Assembly: GCF_000421525.1 (NCBI RefSeq)
Contig: NZ_ATXE01000001.1
Location: forward strand, 434,001 to 498,000
From: Aestuariimicrobium kwangyangense DSM 21549
GTDB lineage: Bacteria; Actinomycetota; Actinomycetes; Propionibacteriales; Propionibacteriaceae
DNA: 64,000 nt
Direction of reading: 5' to 3'
Part shown: piece by piece, positions 51,751 to 62,900 of the stretch
How positions within the stretch are numbered: the stretch's first letter is position 1
How the letters are laid out: every line of letters begins with the position of its first letter
Notes under the pieces: generated by a model
Database searches by the model: none
The model's input: the letters and a program-made list of their open reading frames with translations, nothing else
Told to the model about the DNA's origin: nothing
Program-made: the position numbers and the translations under genes

Positions 51751-53196
51751 TCAGACGGTCTGGGTCTCGGGCTGGGGCCTGCGGCGGCGGACGGTTGCCT
51801 CATCGGTCATGTCCTCCAGTTCGATGCCCTTCGTCTCGGGCACCCTCAGCCACACGAAGACGAACGACAGGGCGGCAAAGGCGGCGTAGAGGCCGTAGGC
51901 CAGGGTGAGGCCCACCGCCGAGAGGGCCGGGAAGGTGGTTGAGATCACGAAGTTGGCGACCCACTGGGCGGCGGCGGCCACGGCGAGGGCTCCGGCGCGG
52001 ATGCGGTTGGGGAACATCTCGCCGAGCAGCACCCACACCAGCGGACCCCAGGTGGCACCGAAGGCGACCACGAAGGCGTTGGCGGCGATCAGCGCGATGG
52101 TGGCCCACGGCTGGGGGAGGGACACCTGGTCTCCGGTGCCCTGGCTGAACGAGAAGGCGACGGCCATGGTGCCCAGTGCCACGGCCATGCCGACCGAGCC
52201 GACCAGCAGCATGATGCGCCGTCCGACCCGGTCGACCAGCAGGATGGCCACGATCGTCACCACGATGTTGGTGATCGAGGTGATGACGCTGGTGGTGAGG
52301 GCCTGCGACTCGTCGAAACCGACCGAACGCCACAGGGTGGTGGAGTAGTAGAAGATCACGTTGATGCCGACGAACTGCTGGAACACCGACAGCAGAATGC
52401 CCACCCACACGATCGGCTTCAGACCCAGCGCCGACCCGCGCAGGTCGGAGAACGACTCGCGCTTCTCGCTGGCGATCGACGAGCGGATCTGCTCGATGCG
52501 CAGGTTCACGTCGAGCTCGCCGGTGAAGTCGAGCAGCACGGCCGAGGCCTTGTCGACGTCCCCGCGGGCCACCAGGAAGCGGGGGGACTCGGGCAGGCGC
52601 AGCGACATCACGCCGTAGACGAGGGCGGGGATGGCGGCGACCATGAACATCCAACGCCAGGCGGGCAGTCCGAGCCACAGCACGTTGGCGGCGCCCCCCG
52701 CGACATTGGCCAACAGGGCATTCGACAGCAAGGCGACGAAGATGCCGCTGACGATGGCGAGCTGCTGCAGGGAGCCGAGGCGTCCGCGCACGTGGGCGGG
52801 GCTGACCTCGGCGATGTAGGCAGGGGCGATCACCGATGCGGCGCCGATGCCCAGGCCGCCGATGACGCGCCAGACGATCAGGTCGACCACGCTGAACGCG
52901 AGCCCCGAGCCGATGGCCGAGATCAGGAAGAGTAGGGCGGCGACCACCATCACGGGGATGCGTCCGCGGCGGTTGGCGATGGGTCCGGCGAACCAGGCGC
53001 CGATCGCGCAGCCCAGCAGGGCGGACGAGACCGCGAACCCGGTGAGGGCCGCCGACAGGGTGAACCGATCGCTCAGGGCATTGACGGCACCGTTGATGAC
53101 GGCGGTGTCGAAGCCGAACAGGAACCCCCCGAGTGCTGCGGCGAGCGCGATGACGATGACGCGTGGATTGACGCGGGCGTGTCCGGTGTCGGCCAT
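51751..53196 (-). CDS. Sugar:H+ symporter, MFS sugar porter family
   Basis: A 481-aa 12-helix transporter. Sugar-porter signatures: GGFLFGFDTAVINGAV, GRIPVMVVAALLF after NRRG, RVIGGLGIGAASVIAPAYIA-EVSP, LPESPRFLVARGD, QQFVGINVIFYYS and LVDRVGRR, with VPETKG at the end. XylE/GalP/GlcP relatives import glucose, xylose or galactose. AGGAGG lies 8 bases before ATG. No sugar catabolic genes adjoin it. Confidence 0.93.
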   Translation of the reverse strand: MADTGHARVNPRVIVIALAAALGGFLFGFDTAVINGAVNALSDRFTLSAALTGFAVSSALLGCAIGAWFAGPIANRRGRIPVMVVAALLFLISAIGSGLAFSVVDLIVWRVIGGLGIGAASVIAPAYIAEVSPAHVRGRLGSLQQLAIVSGIFVALLSNALLANVAGGAANVLWLGLPAWRWMFMVAAIPALVYGVMSLRLPESPRFLVARGDVDKASAVLLDFTGELDVNLRIEQIRSSIASEKRESFSDLRGSALGLKPIVWVGILLSVFQQFVGINVIFYYSTTLWRSVGFDESQALTTSVITSITNIVVTIVAILLVDRVGRRIMLLVGSVGMAVALGTMAVAFSFSQGTGDQVSLPQPWATIALIAANAFVVAFGATWGPLVWVLLGEMFPNRIRAGALAVAAAAQWVANFVISTTFPALSAVGLTLAYGLYAAFAALSFVFVWLRVPETKGIELEDMTDEATVRRRRPQPETQTV

Positions 53197-53273
53197 GGGG
53201 AGTGCCTCCTGGGTTGGGTCCGGCCGTTCACCCTACCCCTGCGCAGATTCTGGCCAGCTGCGAGCGACCCGGA

Positions 53274-55940
53274 TCAGCTCGGGCCGGCGGGACGGCGGTG
53301 GCTCACCGCCCGCGGCTGCCCGCGATCGACATGGCGGCAGGCCGGGAAGGTCGAACATCCCAGGAAGGGGCCGTGCTGGCTCGTCCGCGCCACCAACACT
53401 CCCTGTCCGCACGCAGGGCATGGGCGTGCTGCGGTTCCGTCGGGGCTCTCGACCCGCACACGCGGATCCGTGAGCAACTCCGCCACGAACGGCGACTCCG
53501 ACCCGATGACCGTGATCACGGTGACACTGTGCCTGGCTCGGGTGAGCGCCACATAGAAGAGACGCCGTTCCTCCGAATGCGGGAATCCGTCGGACGAAGC
53601 CATAGCCAACCCCAGCACCGGGTCGTCGTGGTGCAGGCTGGGGAAGCCTCGTCGTCCGGTGGTGACCCTGGGCAGGATCACATGGTCGGCCTCCAACCCC
53701 TTCGAGCGATGGATCGTCCGGTAGGTGACGTCGACCCCCTTGATCGTGGCGCGCGAGAGGTACTTCTGGTCGTCGCGGTAGCGTCCCAGCACCTGCACGG
53801 TGACCGGCTCGTCCTCGGGGGACCGTCCCTCACCCAGCTCTTTCAGCCGCTTCCCCACCACCTCGGGAATCGCCCCCTCGTGCGCGACGCGGATGATGGT
53901 CACCGGCTGGGCCACGCCGGGGTGCACCGACCGCACCAGTTTGTGGATCTGTGCGGGGTTCCGGCGGACGAAACCCGAGGCCACGTCGCTGATCGACTGG
54001 GAGCTGCGGAAGGTCGTCTGCAGGTGCACTGTGGTGGTGGGTCCGAACATGCGGGCGAAGTCGGTCATCACGGACAGGTCGGCGCCGGCGAACCGGTTGA
54101 TCGACTGCCAGTCGTCGCCGACGGCGAGCAGGGTTCGTCCCGGACCGTGCAGCAGCGCCCGGGTCAGCCGGGCGCGCGCCTGGCTGGCGTCCTGGAACTC
54201 GTCGACCATCACCAGTCGGTGGTCGGTCAGGTTGGGACGCTGCTCCAGCAGGTCGGCGGCCTTCACCAGCATGTCGTCGAAGTCGATGCTGTGGTGTTCG
54301 CGCAGGTCGGCCTCCCAGCGGTCGTGCACCTGCCAATAGAGCTCCAGGAACCTCAGCGTGCGTGGGGTCGGCTTCTCGGGCAGTCGGGAAGCCACCTGTT
54401 CGCGGGTCAGGGAGTTCGACTTCACGTGCGTCATGAAGGTGCGCATCAGTTGCACGATGCGCTTCTGGTCGACCGGGGGCGCTCCCGGAATCGGACGGTC
54501 GGCGTCCCACTGCAGCTCGAGCCCGTGGGAGCGCAGCTGGGTGGCGAGCGAGGTGAGCCCGTCCGGCTGCATCACCCCGTGCCAGGTGGTCTCGATCAGC
54601 GGGGTTCCGTGCCGCTGGTGGAGTGCCTTCTTCCATCGCATCGATTCGCGGTAGCCGGTGAACTCCCGGGGTGGGCGGCCCTCGGCGTCGAGGGCCCAGT
54701 GTTCGTGCCAGACGCCGACGTCGGGGTAGTGGAAGTCGGGACGGTACTGTCCGTGGCGCGAGTCGCTGACGTCGTGGTCATAGGGGTGTTCGTAGGCGTA
54801 GTTGACCCCGTGCATGAACAGGAAGTTGGCGATCATGCACTCGCCCTCACTGCGGACGATCTCACCGCGGAACGTGCGGAGCCCGGCGCGGCCACTGGCC
54901 TTGTCGTAGCTGTCGGCGGACTTCGATCCCTCGGGAGCGGGGGGAGACCCGAACAACATCCGGAAGACGTCCCACTGCTGGCGGAACCGCGGAGATTCCT
55001 GCCGAAGCCGCTCGATGATCCCTGCCAAGTGGGCGAGTTCCTCGCCGTTCTCCACCCATGGCGCGATGCGGGGCTTGCGGCCGGTGGCGAGGCCGATGAG
55101 TTCCAGCCCGAAGCCGTGGAACGTGGCGACCTTGACACCTTCGCTGGGGATGCCGAGTGCCGCGCACCGGCTGGTGACGCGTTCGGCGAGTTCGACCGCG
55201 GCGTCGTTGTTGAAGGCCATCAGCAGGATCTGCTCGGGCGGCACCAGTCCCCGAGCAAGGGTGTAGGCGGTGCGGGCGACCAGCACGGACGTCTTCCCCG
55301 ACCCGGCAGCGGCGATCACCCGGATGCGACTGTCCTCACACAACACGACATCGATCTGTTCCTCGGTCAGGGGGCTGCGTTCGACCTTGGCCAGGAAATC
55401 GGTCCACGACTGTCGCGTGTGGGCGGTGACCTGCGCATTGGCCCGGGCGACGGCCTGCCAGGGGTTCTGGTCGATGCGGGTGAGCACGGCAATGTCGTCC
55501 GACGTCAGCAGCGGCATCACCAACCGCACCTCATCGGGCTTCAGCCTGCCCAACACCGCACCCGACCCCACGTGCCCGGAAATGGCGCTTGCCGCCTCGT
55601 CGTGATTGATCCATCGGTGGGTCGCGGCGCGGTCGGACAGAAAGGCATCGAAGGTGCGCCCCCACTGGGCCGCCGACGCCAGCATCGGACGAATCATCGC
55701 CAGCGCTAGGTGACACTGAATGGCGCTTCGCACCTCGGCGGCAGCACGGTGGGGCAGTCCGGACAGTTGCAGGTCGGGTCGCCCCTCGACCACCAGGCAG
55801 TGCCCCAGCAGTCCGCGACGGACCGAGAGTTTGCGGACGTCGTAGCCGTGGAAGACCTCGGAGCCACGGGCGGTGGTGAGCACGAGACCGCGTTGGTCGT
55901 GGTGCAGCGTCCAGCCACGCCCAGCCCAGGATTCCCCCAT
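53274..55940 (-). CDS. UvrD/helicase IV-like DNA helicase with nuclease-like insertion and zinc ribbon
   Basis: An 888-aa superfamily 1 helicase. An N-terminal ~170-residue region precedes Walker A AAGSGKT (Lys216), later DDMLVKAADLL, MVDEFQDASQARA (DEFQD), LLAVGDDWQSINRFAGAD and VTYRTIHRSKGLEADHVI. Between the helicase halves lies a PD-(D/E)XK-like insertion (SEGE 364-367, YRPDF 399-403, WHEHW 411-415), as in helicase IV relatives. The C terminus is a topoisomerase-type zinc ribbon (Cys841, 844, 862, 868). A role in repair or defence is likely. It is divergent to a NERD protein. ATG 55940 has CACAAT 6 bases upstream. Confidence 0.85.
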   Translation of the reverse strand: MGESWAGRGWTLHHDQRGLVLTTARGSEVFHGYDVRKLSVRRGLLGHCLVVEGRPDLQLSGLPHRAAAEVRSAIQCHLALAMIRPMLASAAQWGRTFDAFLSDRAATHRWINHDEAASAISGHVGSGAVLGRLKPDEVRLVMPLLTSDDIAVLTRIDQNPWQAVARANAQVTAHTRQSWTDFLAKVERSPLTEEQIDVVLCEDSRIRVIAAAGSGKTSVLVARTAYTLARGLVPPEQILLMAFNNDAAVELAERVTSRCAALGIPSEGVKVATFHGFGLELIGLATGRKPRIAPWVENGEELAHLAGIIERLRQESPRFRQQWDVFRMLFGSPPAPEGSKSADSYDKASGRAGLRTFRGEIVRSEGECMIANFLFMHGVNYAYEHPYDHDVSDSRHGQYRPDFHYPDVGVWHEHWALDAEGRPPREFTGYRESMRWKKALHQRHGTPLIETTWHGVMQPDGLTSLATQLRSHGLELQWDADRPIPGAPPVDQKRIVQLMRTFMTHVKSNSLTREQVASRLPEKPTPRTLRFLELYWQVHDRWEADLREHHSIDFDDMLVKAADLLEQRPNLTDHRLVMVDEFQDASQARARLTRALLHGPGRTLLAVGDDWQSINRFAGADLSVMTDFARMFGPTTTVHLQTTFRSSQSISDVASGFVRRNPAQIHKLVRSVHPGVAQPVTIIRVAHEGAIPEVVGKRLKELGEGRSPEDEPVTVQVLGRYRDDQKYLSRATIKGVDVTYRTIHRSKGLEADHVILPRVTTGRRGFPSLHHDDPVLGLAMASSDGFPHSEERRLFYVALTRARHSVTVITVIGSESPFVAELLTDPRVRVESPDGTAARPCPACGQGVLVARTSQHGPFLGCSTFPACRHVDRGQPRAVSHRRPAGPS

Positions 55941-56063
55941 GAGGCAATTGTGGTGTGGTTTCGGAATGTGCGACAAGCTGTGTCCCAAATACTTCTCCCA
56001 CAGCGTCGATTGGGCTCGCCGCCCGATACGGTGGGCGCGACAATGCTGAGGGAGTGGGGGATC

Positions 56064-57032
56064 ATGTCGGCAGAACAGGCGGACGAAAATGTGGCGACGG
56101 TGCCACGCAGTGACCACGCACCCTTGGGTGAGAAGCGGATGAAGCTGCGATATGCAGGAAATTGCCGCTTGTGTGGCGTGGAATTGCCGGCGAAGGCCGA
56201 TGCCATCTACGAACGCGACAGCAAGACAGTCCGGTGTGTGGTGTGTTCGTCGGTAGCGGTCGAGGAACCCAGTCCAGAGCCTGTGGCTGAGGTGATCCCG
56301 GCGCCGGAGTCGGTGCCCGTGTCTGTGGACGTGGCTGTCGACGTCGCTGTGGCGACGCCCGCGCCCGAGCCGATGCCCGTGGTGGAGGTGGTCGACGACT
56401 CCGGGGTGGCCGGGTCGTCGGCACGCCGGGAGTACGAGCGACGCAAGGCCAAGGATGAAGCCCGCACCCGCGAGAAGTGGGGACGATTCGGCGGGTTGGC
56501 CGTCGCGCTGTCGGACGAGAAGCAGAGCACCAAGGCCTGGGCGATCGGCGCCGTGGGCGAGGAGAAGCTCGGGGCACGGCTCGATGGTCTGGCGGGCGAT
56601 CAGATCGCGGTGCTACACGACCGACGGATCCCCAAGTCGCGGGCGAACATCGACCACATCGTCATCACGCGCGGTGGGGTGTGGGTGATCGACGCCAAGC
56701 GGTACAAGGGACGACCGCGGCTGGTGATCGAAGGCGGATTCCTGCGGCCACGGGTTGAGAAGGTCTACGTCGGCTCACGCGACGGTACCCCGCTGGTCGA
56801 CGGGGTGATCAAGCAGGTGGGGTTGGTGCGTGGCGTCGTTCCTGAGGTTCGGGTGAACGGAGTGCTCTGTTTCGTGGAAGCGGATTGGCCGCTCATCGGT
56901 GGATCGTTCACCAGCAGGGGAGTGATGGCGCTGTGGCCGAAGAAGCTGATGGCGATGCTGCGAGAGGACGAGGGGACGATCGACGTGGCGTCGACAAGGC
57001 AGGTGCTGGCTGGGGTGTTCAAGGCGACATGA
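56064..57032 (+). CDS. NERD-domain nuclease-related protein with zinc motif
   Basis: A 322-aa protein. A small four-Cys zinc motif (Cys34, 37, 58, 61) is followed by a Val/Pro/Glu-rich linker (~65-115), a charged helix, and a NERD domain: AIGAVGEEKLGARLD, RANIDHIVITRGGVWVIDAK and RYKGRP, the Glu, Asp and Asp-x-Lys set of PD-(D/E)XK-like folds. NERD proteins are thought to process DNA, often next to or fused to helicases, which fits the divergent helicase. ATG 56064 has GGGGG upstream; ATG 56043 is possible. DNA cleavage is not proven. Confidence 0.8.
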   Translation: MSAEQADENVATVPRSDHAPLGEKRMKLRYAGNCRLCGVELPAKADAIYERDSKTVRCVVCSSVAVEEPSPEPVAEVIPAPESVPVSVDVAVDVAVATPAPEPMPVVEVVDDSGVAGSSARREYERRKAKDEARTREKWGRFGGLAVALSDEKQSTKAWAIGAVGEEKLGARLDGLAGDQIAVLHDRRIPKSRANIDHIVITRGGVWVIDAKRYKGRPRLVIEGGFLRPRVEKVYVGSRDGTPLVDGVIKQVGLVRGVVPEVRVNGVLCFVEADWPLIGGSFTSRGVMALWPKKLMAMLREDEGTIDVASTRQVLAGVFKAT

Positions 57033-57144
57033 CCGCAATGACCGGCAGCCGTCTTCCAAGCGACCATGGAGTGCACCTGTTCTCTGTGACAGTCGATAGG
57101 TTGACCGTTGTGATGACGAGTGACCAACGCAGGAGTGACCATCG

Positions 57145-59994
57145 ATGAGTCAGGTGGGTGACTCGCTGTTGGCGGCTGGCTCGGTGCTGTTGATTCGGGA
57201 CGAAGAGTGGCTGGTCACGCGTGCAGAGCGGGCCAGTGACGGTGAGTGGTTCGTCACGGTGCAAGGTCTCTCCGAGTTGGTGAGGGACACATCTGCAACG
57301 TTCTCAACAGCCCTCGATGAGATCCAGGTGCTCGACCCGGCCGAGGCTGTCGCCGTCGCTGATGACTCACCAGGGCACCGTCGGTCGCGTCTCTGGCTTG
57401 AGGCCATGGCCCGCAAGACTGCCGTGCCCATCACAGACCCTGCCCTGACCGTTGCGGCACAAGGTCTCGCAGACAGCCTCCCGTATCAGCTGGCCGCCGT
57501 GCGGAAGGCGCTGTCACCCGACAACCTGAGGCCCCGCATCCTTCTTGCCGACGCTGTCGGCCTCGGCAAGACGCTGGAGATGGGCATGATTCTGTCGGAG
57601 CTTGTGCGCCGTGGGCGCGGAGAGCGCATCCTCATCGTGACCCCGCGACATGTTCTTGAGCAGATGCAGTTTGAGATGTGGACCCGGTTCGCACTTCCAT
57701 TTGTGCGCCTCGATTCCGTTGGTATCCAGCGCATCCGACAGAAGCTGCCGGGTAATCGAAACCCATTCGCGTACTTCAAGCGCGTCATCATCTCCATCGA
57801 CACGCTCAAGAGCGATCGCTACATCAATCACCTCCGCAAGCAGCACTGGGATGCCGTCGTCATCGATGAGAGCCACAACGTCACCGGGGCATCGCAGAAC
57901 AACCGACTCGCGCGCCTGCTGTCCAGCCGCACTGACGCCCTGATCCTCGCCTCGGCGACGCCGCACAACGGTCGCAAGGAGTCCTTCGCGGAGCTGATCC
58001 GGATGTTGGAGCCGAGTGCTGTCACTCCTGACGGAGACCTTGTCGAGGAAGAGGTGACGCGCCTGGTCATCCGTCGGCATCGCCACAGCGAAGAGGTCGC
58101 GAGTTTCGTCGGCGCCGACTGGGCCGAGCGGCTTCCGCCCGACAACCAGATCATCAAGGCGTCCGCGATCGAGAACGAGATTGCTCGAGAGCTCGACGAA
58201 GTGTGGCTTCACCCCTCCAGCGGCAAGAGTCCCTACTCAGGGCCGAACTCCTCGCTGTTCCCGTGGACGCTGGTCAAGGCGTTCCTGTCGTCGCCTGCCG
58301 CACTGCTCGCCTCGGCCACCGAGCGGCGCAAGCGCCTCGGCCACGATCTGTCTCACGCCGCGCTGATCGAGAAGGCGGCTCTCGAGCGTCTTGAGGTGCT
58401 CGCCCAGCGCGGCCTGAAGGAGCCCACCGCGAAATACGACGCCCTCCGTGCACATCTCACGAACATCGGCATTGGCAAGGGCAAGCCGACGCGGGCCGTC
58501 GTCTTCGCAGAGCGCGTGCCAACACTGCACTTCCTGCGCGAGAAGCTCTGCAAGGACTTCGGCTTCACCAAGGACGAGGTTCAGGTGTTGCACGGTGGCC
58601 TGACCGATACCGATCAGCAGGCTGTGGTCGAGTCGTTCAAGCTTGAGTCCTCACCGATCCGAGTTCTCGTTACGGGTGATGTTGCTTCCGAAGGTGTCAA
58701 CCTCCACCTGCAGTGCCACAACCTGATTCACTTCGACATCCCCTGGTCGCTCATCCGCATCCAGCAACGCAACGGGCGCGTGGATCGGTACGGGCAGAAG
58801 CACTCGCCGCGCATCACGACCCTGTTGCTCGATCCGGACGTCGAGAGCTCCCTGGGTGATCTGCGGGTGCTGACCCGGTTGATGGAGCGAGAGCACGAGG
58901 CGCACAAGGCTCTCGGAGACTCCGCATCGCTGATGGGGAAACATGACGTCAAAACCGAAGAGGATGAGATTCGCAAGGTGCTGGCGGGTCAACAACGCTT
59001 CGAGGATGCCGTCAAAGAGGTCAACGAGGTGGGTGCAGGCGACAGTTTCGACGATCTGTTCGCTCGGCTCCTCGGTGCAGATGGGGGCGGGACTGTCGAG
59101 ACGATCAATGACGGCCCGACAGGGGTCTACGACGCGGATCTCGACTTCCTGATGGACACGCTCAATGAGGTGCTGGAGACTCCTGGCCTCCCGTGGCCCG
59201 ACGGTGTTTCGTGGAAACACGCTCCCAACCATCAGATCGCCGATCTGGCTCCATCGCCGGATCTCCGCAAGCGGTTGGAAGTCCTGCCGCAGTCCTACAT
59301 CAGGGATCGTCAGGTGACCGAGCAGCTCCGCCTCGCCACGACTCTCGAGCGTGGTCAGGCCTCCTTGGAGGCGGCTCGGGGGGCCGGAGAACACACCCTC
59401 TGGCCAGAGGCCCACTACCTTTCGCCGCTCCATCCTGTGCTGGATTGGGCTGCCGACCGCGCACTCGCACGGCTCGGTCGCAACCAGGTGTTCGCGGTCC
59501 ACGGTTCGGTAGACGAGGTGGCCGTTCTCCTGCATGGCACGTTGAGCAACCGCCGTGGTCAAGTCGTGGCCTCGTCCTTCCTCCTGACGAGGTTTGTGGG
59601 CGGCGCCCCCGACAAGTTCGCCCTGACCGAGCCACATCCGAGCCTTCGCAGCGCACTGGAGGCTCTGGGCATGGCCGGCAAGAGCGTCAACTCTGGGTCA
59701 CCTGAAGACTTGGAGAGTCTGACGACGTATGTCGCACCCGCCGTTCGACAGGCTCGGGAGACTCTTTCCACTGTCGTGGATGCAGCCGAGAACGACACAC
59801 GTGCTCGGGTGGAGGCATGGGCCAACCGGGTCAACAGGTGGGACGACGAGTCCCATGCTCTCGTGCAGCGGTCAGAGATTCGTGATCGCCGGTCGGGCGT
59901 GTTGGGGGAGAAGGAGATCGCTGAATCACTGCTCCCAGATCAACGGTTGGTCCGTCCGCTGCTGATTGTTGTTCCACAGGAGGGTGTGAAGTGA
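57145..59994 (+). CDS. drmD: SNF2/HepA-type helicase, probable DISARM DrmD
   Basis: A 949-aa helicase of the RapA/HepA-like SNF2 group. Motif I is LLADAVGLGKT (Lys142), motif II DESH (241-244), motif III LASATPHNG, then motifs V-VI VLVTGDVASEGVNLHLQCHN and QQRNGRVDRYGQ (Arg548). A ~350-residue C-terminal region has no domain I recognise. Its stop overlaps the large methyltransferase (GTGA). This pair in this order is the start of class 1 DISARM (drmD, drmMI). AGGAG precedes ATG 9 bases upstream. Codons ending in A/T are commoner than in neighbours. A BREX-type helicase is the main alternative. Confidence 0.75.
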   Translation: MSQVGDSLLAAGSVLLIRDEEWLVTRAERASDGEWFVTVQGLSELVRDTSATFSTALDEIQVLDPAEAVAVADDSPGHRRSRLWLEAMARKTAVPITDPALTVAAQGLADSLPYQLAAVRKALSPDNLRPRILLADAVGLGKTLEMGMILSELVRRGRGERILIVTPRHVLEQMQFEMWTRFALPFVRLDSVGIQRIRQKLPGNRNPFAYFKRVIISIDTLKSDRYINHLRKQHWDAVVIDESHNVTGASQNNRLARLLSSRTDALILASATPHNGRKESFAELIRMLEPSAVTPDGDLVEEEVTRLVIRRHRHSEEVASFVGADWAERLPPDNQIIKASAIENEIARELDEVWLHPSSGKSPYSGPNSSLFPWTLVKAFLSSPAALLASATERRKRLGHDLSHAALIEKAALERLEVLAQRGLKEPTAKYDALRAHLTNIGIGKGKPTRAVVFAERVPTLHFLREKLCKDFGFTKDEVQVLHGGLTDTDQQAVVESFKLESSPIRVLVTGDVASEGVNLHLQCHNLIHFDIPWSLIRIQQRNGRVDRYGQKHSPRITTLLLDPDVESSLGDLRVLTRLMEREHEAHKALGDSASLMGKHDVKTEEDEIRKVLAGQQRFEDAVKEVNEVGAGDSFDDLFARLLGADGGGTVETINDGPTGVYDADLDFLMDTLNEVLETPGLPWPDGVSWKHAPNHQIADLAPSPDLRKRLEVLPQSYIRDRQVTEQLRLATTLERGQASLEAARGAGEHTLWPEAHYLSPLHPVLDWAADRALARLGRNQVFAVHGSVDEVAVLLHGTLSNRRGQVVASSFLLTRFVGGAPDKFALTEPHPSLRSALEALGMAGKSVNSGSPEDLESLTTYVAPAVRQARETLSTVVDAAENDTRARVEAWANRVNRWDDESHALVQRSEIRDRRSGVLGEKEIAESLLPDQRLVRPLLIVVPQEGVK

Positions 59995-62900
59995 GCGCAA
60001 GCGACGCGATTCTGATCGGTGAGGACTGGATCAGCGAGCACTACTTCACGACCGACGCGACCAGCCAGTCCTTCAAGGCTCAGGTGCTTGCCCGGCGCAA
60101 GGGGTGGGATGAGCAGACTGAGGGTGAGTCGGTACGGTCCCGATTCACGGGGGCACGGGGTTCGCTGCTGGCCCGGTTGGCCTCCCTTTCGGACGCCCCC
60201 GACCTCGCTGGTGAGATCCGCAGTGACCTGATTCGCATCCTGGGCTACACCGCCCTCGGGCTGGTCAGCACAGTCACAGGCCCGGTGACCCTTGTGCGGC
60301 AGGTGAGCCTTCCCGACGGCCCGGCTGTCGCACTCATTTCCGCCACGCCCGTCGAAACGGCGGAAGACCTGCTGGAGAAGGATGTGGCGACGCTGATCGA
60401 GCCATACGTCGTGGACGACTCCACCCAGATCCTGTCCGTCTCTCGATTGCTCTCGGCCATGTTCGTCGAGGACGACGCGCCCGATTTCGCCCTCGTGTTT
60501 GCCGGCAGAATCGCATTGGTCGCCGAGCGCGAACGCTGGCCCGAGGGCCGTTACCTTGCCGTCGACCTGCAACTCGTCACCGAGCGAAGCGACGACAAGA
60601 AGGGCGGCGAGACTGACACAGCTCTGGCCTGCGTGGCAGCCGAGTCACTGGCGCCGGATGCCGAAGGCAACATCTGGTGGCACCGTGTGCTCGAGGAGTC
60701 GATCAACCACACCGTCGGGGTCTCCCAGGATCTTCGCGAAGGCGTCCGCCTGTCCATCGAGATCATCGCCAACGACGTGGTGACGAGACGCGCCGCACGC
60801 GGCTTTCCTCCGCTGCCGCAGAGTGAGGCCCAACCACTCGCGAAGCAGTCCTTGCGCTTCCTGTACCGGATCCTCTTCCTGTTGTATGCGGAGGCCTCAC
60901 CACAACTGGGGGTGCTCCCCACCGGTGCGCCCGAATACGAGCAGGGCTACAGCCTTGACCGATTGCGCGATCTCATCCAGACCCCCTTGACATCTCCGCG
61001 CGCCGAGGCCGGATCGCACCTCTACGAGTCGTTGTCGGTTCTCTTCAGGCTTGTCGACGAGGGCTACGTACCTGCGGAGGAGCAGCGGGATGAGGGGCTG
61101 GTGCAGGCCCTCACCTTCCGGTCGCTTCGGGCGGACCTCTTCCGTCCCGAAGCCACTGCCCTCATCGACGAGGTCAAGTTGAGCAACGTCGAGCTCCAGC
61201 GTGTGCTTCAGAACTTGCTGCTCAGCAAGGAGAAGCGAGGGAGCGACCGAGGCTTCATCTCCTATGCCGAACTGGGCATCAACCAGCTCGGTGCCGTGTA
61301 TGAGGGCCTGATGTCGTACACCGGGCGGTTCGCCGAGACCGACCTCTATGAGGTGGCCAAGGGCGGGGACGGTTCCAAGGGTTCGTGGTTGGTTCCCTTC
61401 GACCGGGCGGGCAGCGTCGATGACAAGGACTTCATTCGCTACGAAGACCCGATCACCGGCGAGCGCAAGCCAGTGCTCCACAAGAACGGTTCGTTCGTCT
61501 TCCGGCTTGCCGGACGTGAGCGCCAACAGTCGGCGTCGTACTACACCCCTGAGGTGCTGACCAGGTTCACCGTCGGCCAAGCGCTCGAGGAGCTGCTCGA
61601 CCAGGGCGGCGAAGCAACCCCGGCCAAGGACGTGCTCTCGATGACCGTCTGTGAGCCTGCCCTGGGATCAGGTGCGTTCGCCATTGAAGCTGTTCGTCAA
61701 TTGGCAGCCGAGTACCTCGCGCGTCGGCAGGACGAGTTGGGGGAGCGGATCGACCCAGAGGAGTATCCGAAGGAACTCCAGAAGGTCAAGGCGTACCTCG
61801 CCCTCCACAACGTCTACGGCGTTGACCTCAACTCCACGGCTGTCGAGCTGGCTGAGATCTCGCTCTGGCTCGACACCATGATGGAGGGGCTGCAAGCTCC
61901 GTGGTTCGGCCTGCACCTGCGTCGCGGCAATTCACTGATTGGCGCACGACGCGCCGTCTATGCACGCCATCAGGTGGAGAAGAAGCGGGCGTGGTTGAAA
62001 GATGTTCCCAGGGATGTTCCGCTCACCGGCATCCCCGACGCCGAAGGTCGTCTCGGTGCAGCGAGCGGCGGAGTTCACCACTTCCTGCTCCCGGCAGAGG
62101 GCTGGGGGTCAGCGATCAATGCCAAGGAGGCCAAGGAAATCGCTCCTGAGGCACTGGAGAGGCTGAAGCAGTGGCGCAAGCAGGTTCTTGTTCAGCCGAC
62201 GAAGGCACAGGTCGAGACACTCGTCGGTCTTGGACGTCGAGTGGAGACTCTCTGGCAACTCGCATGGCGTCGTCTCTCGATCGCTGAGAGCGAGATCCGC
62301 CGCTCGATCGACGTGTGGGGTGCTGACGACCTGCCAGTGGGTGGTGCCGTCACCCGCGACCAGATCGAAGAAAATCTCGCGAACCCGAATGGCGCCTACC
62401 GCCGCCTACGTCGGGTGATGGATGCCTGGTGCGCCCTGTGGTTCTGGCCATTGACAGAGGAGACCGCGCCGCCGTCCATTGATGAGTGGATAGAGACGCT
62501 CCAGAAACTCCTCGGTCGAGTCGGGAACGTGAAGAAGCAGCACGTGGGTCAGTTGTCATTGGCCTCTGCGGCGGCCTGGGACGACCTCGGTGTTGCCGAA
62601 GAGAGCGACCTTGGTTTCGCGATGGTCAGCGACGTCGCAAAGGTCCTCGACGAGCACCCATGGCTGGCTGCCGCAGAGCGCGTCGCCGCGCAACAGGGCT
62701 TCTTTCACTGGGAGCTTGACTTCGCCCCGGTCTTCTCGCGGGGCGGATTTGACCTCCAGATCGGAAACCCTCCGTGGGTCAGACCTGACTGGGATGAGGC
62801 GGCCATTCTTGCTGAGTTTGATCCAAGGTGGAGCCTTGAGGGCAAGGTCGAAGCGAAGCTCGCCCCGGTGCGTCGGGACGAGACCCTTGGTTCCACGACG

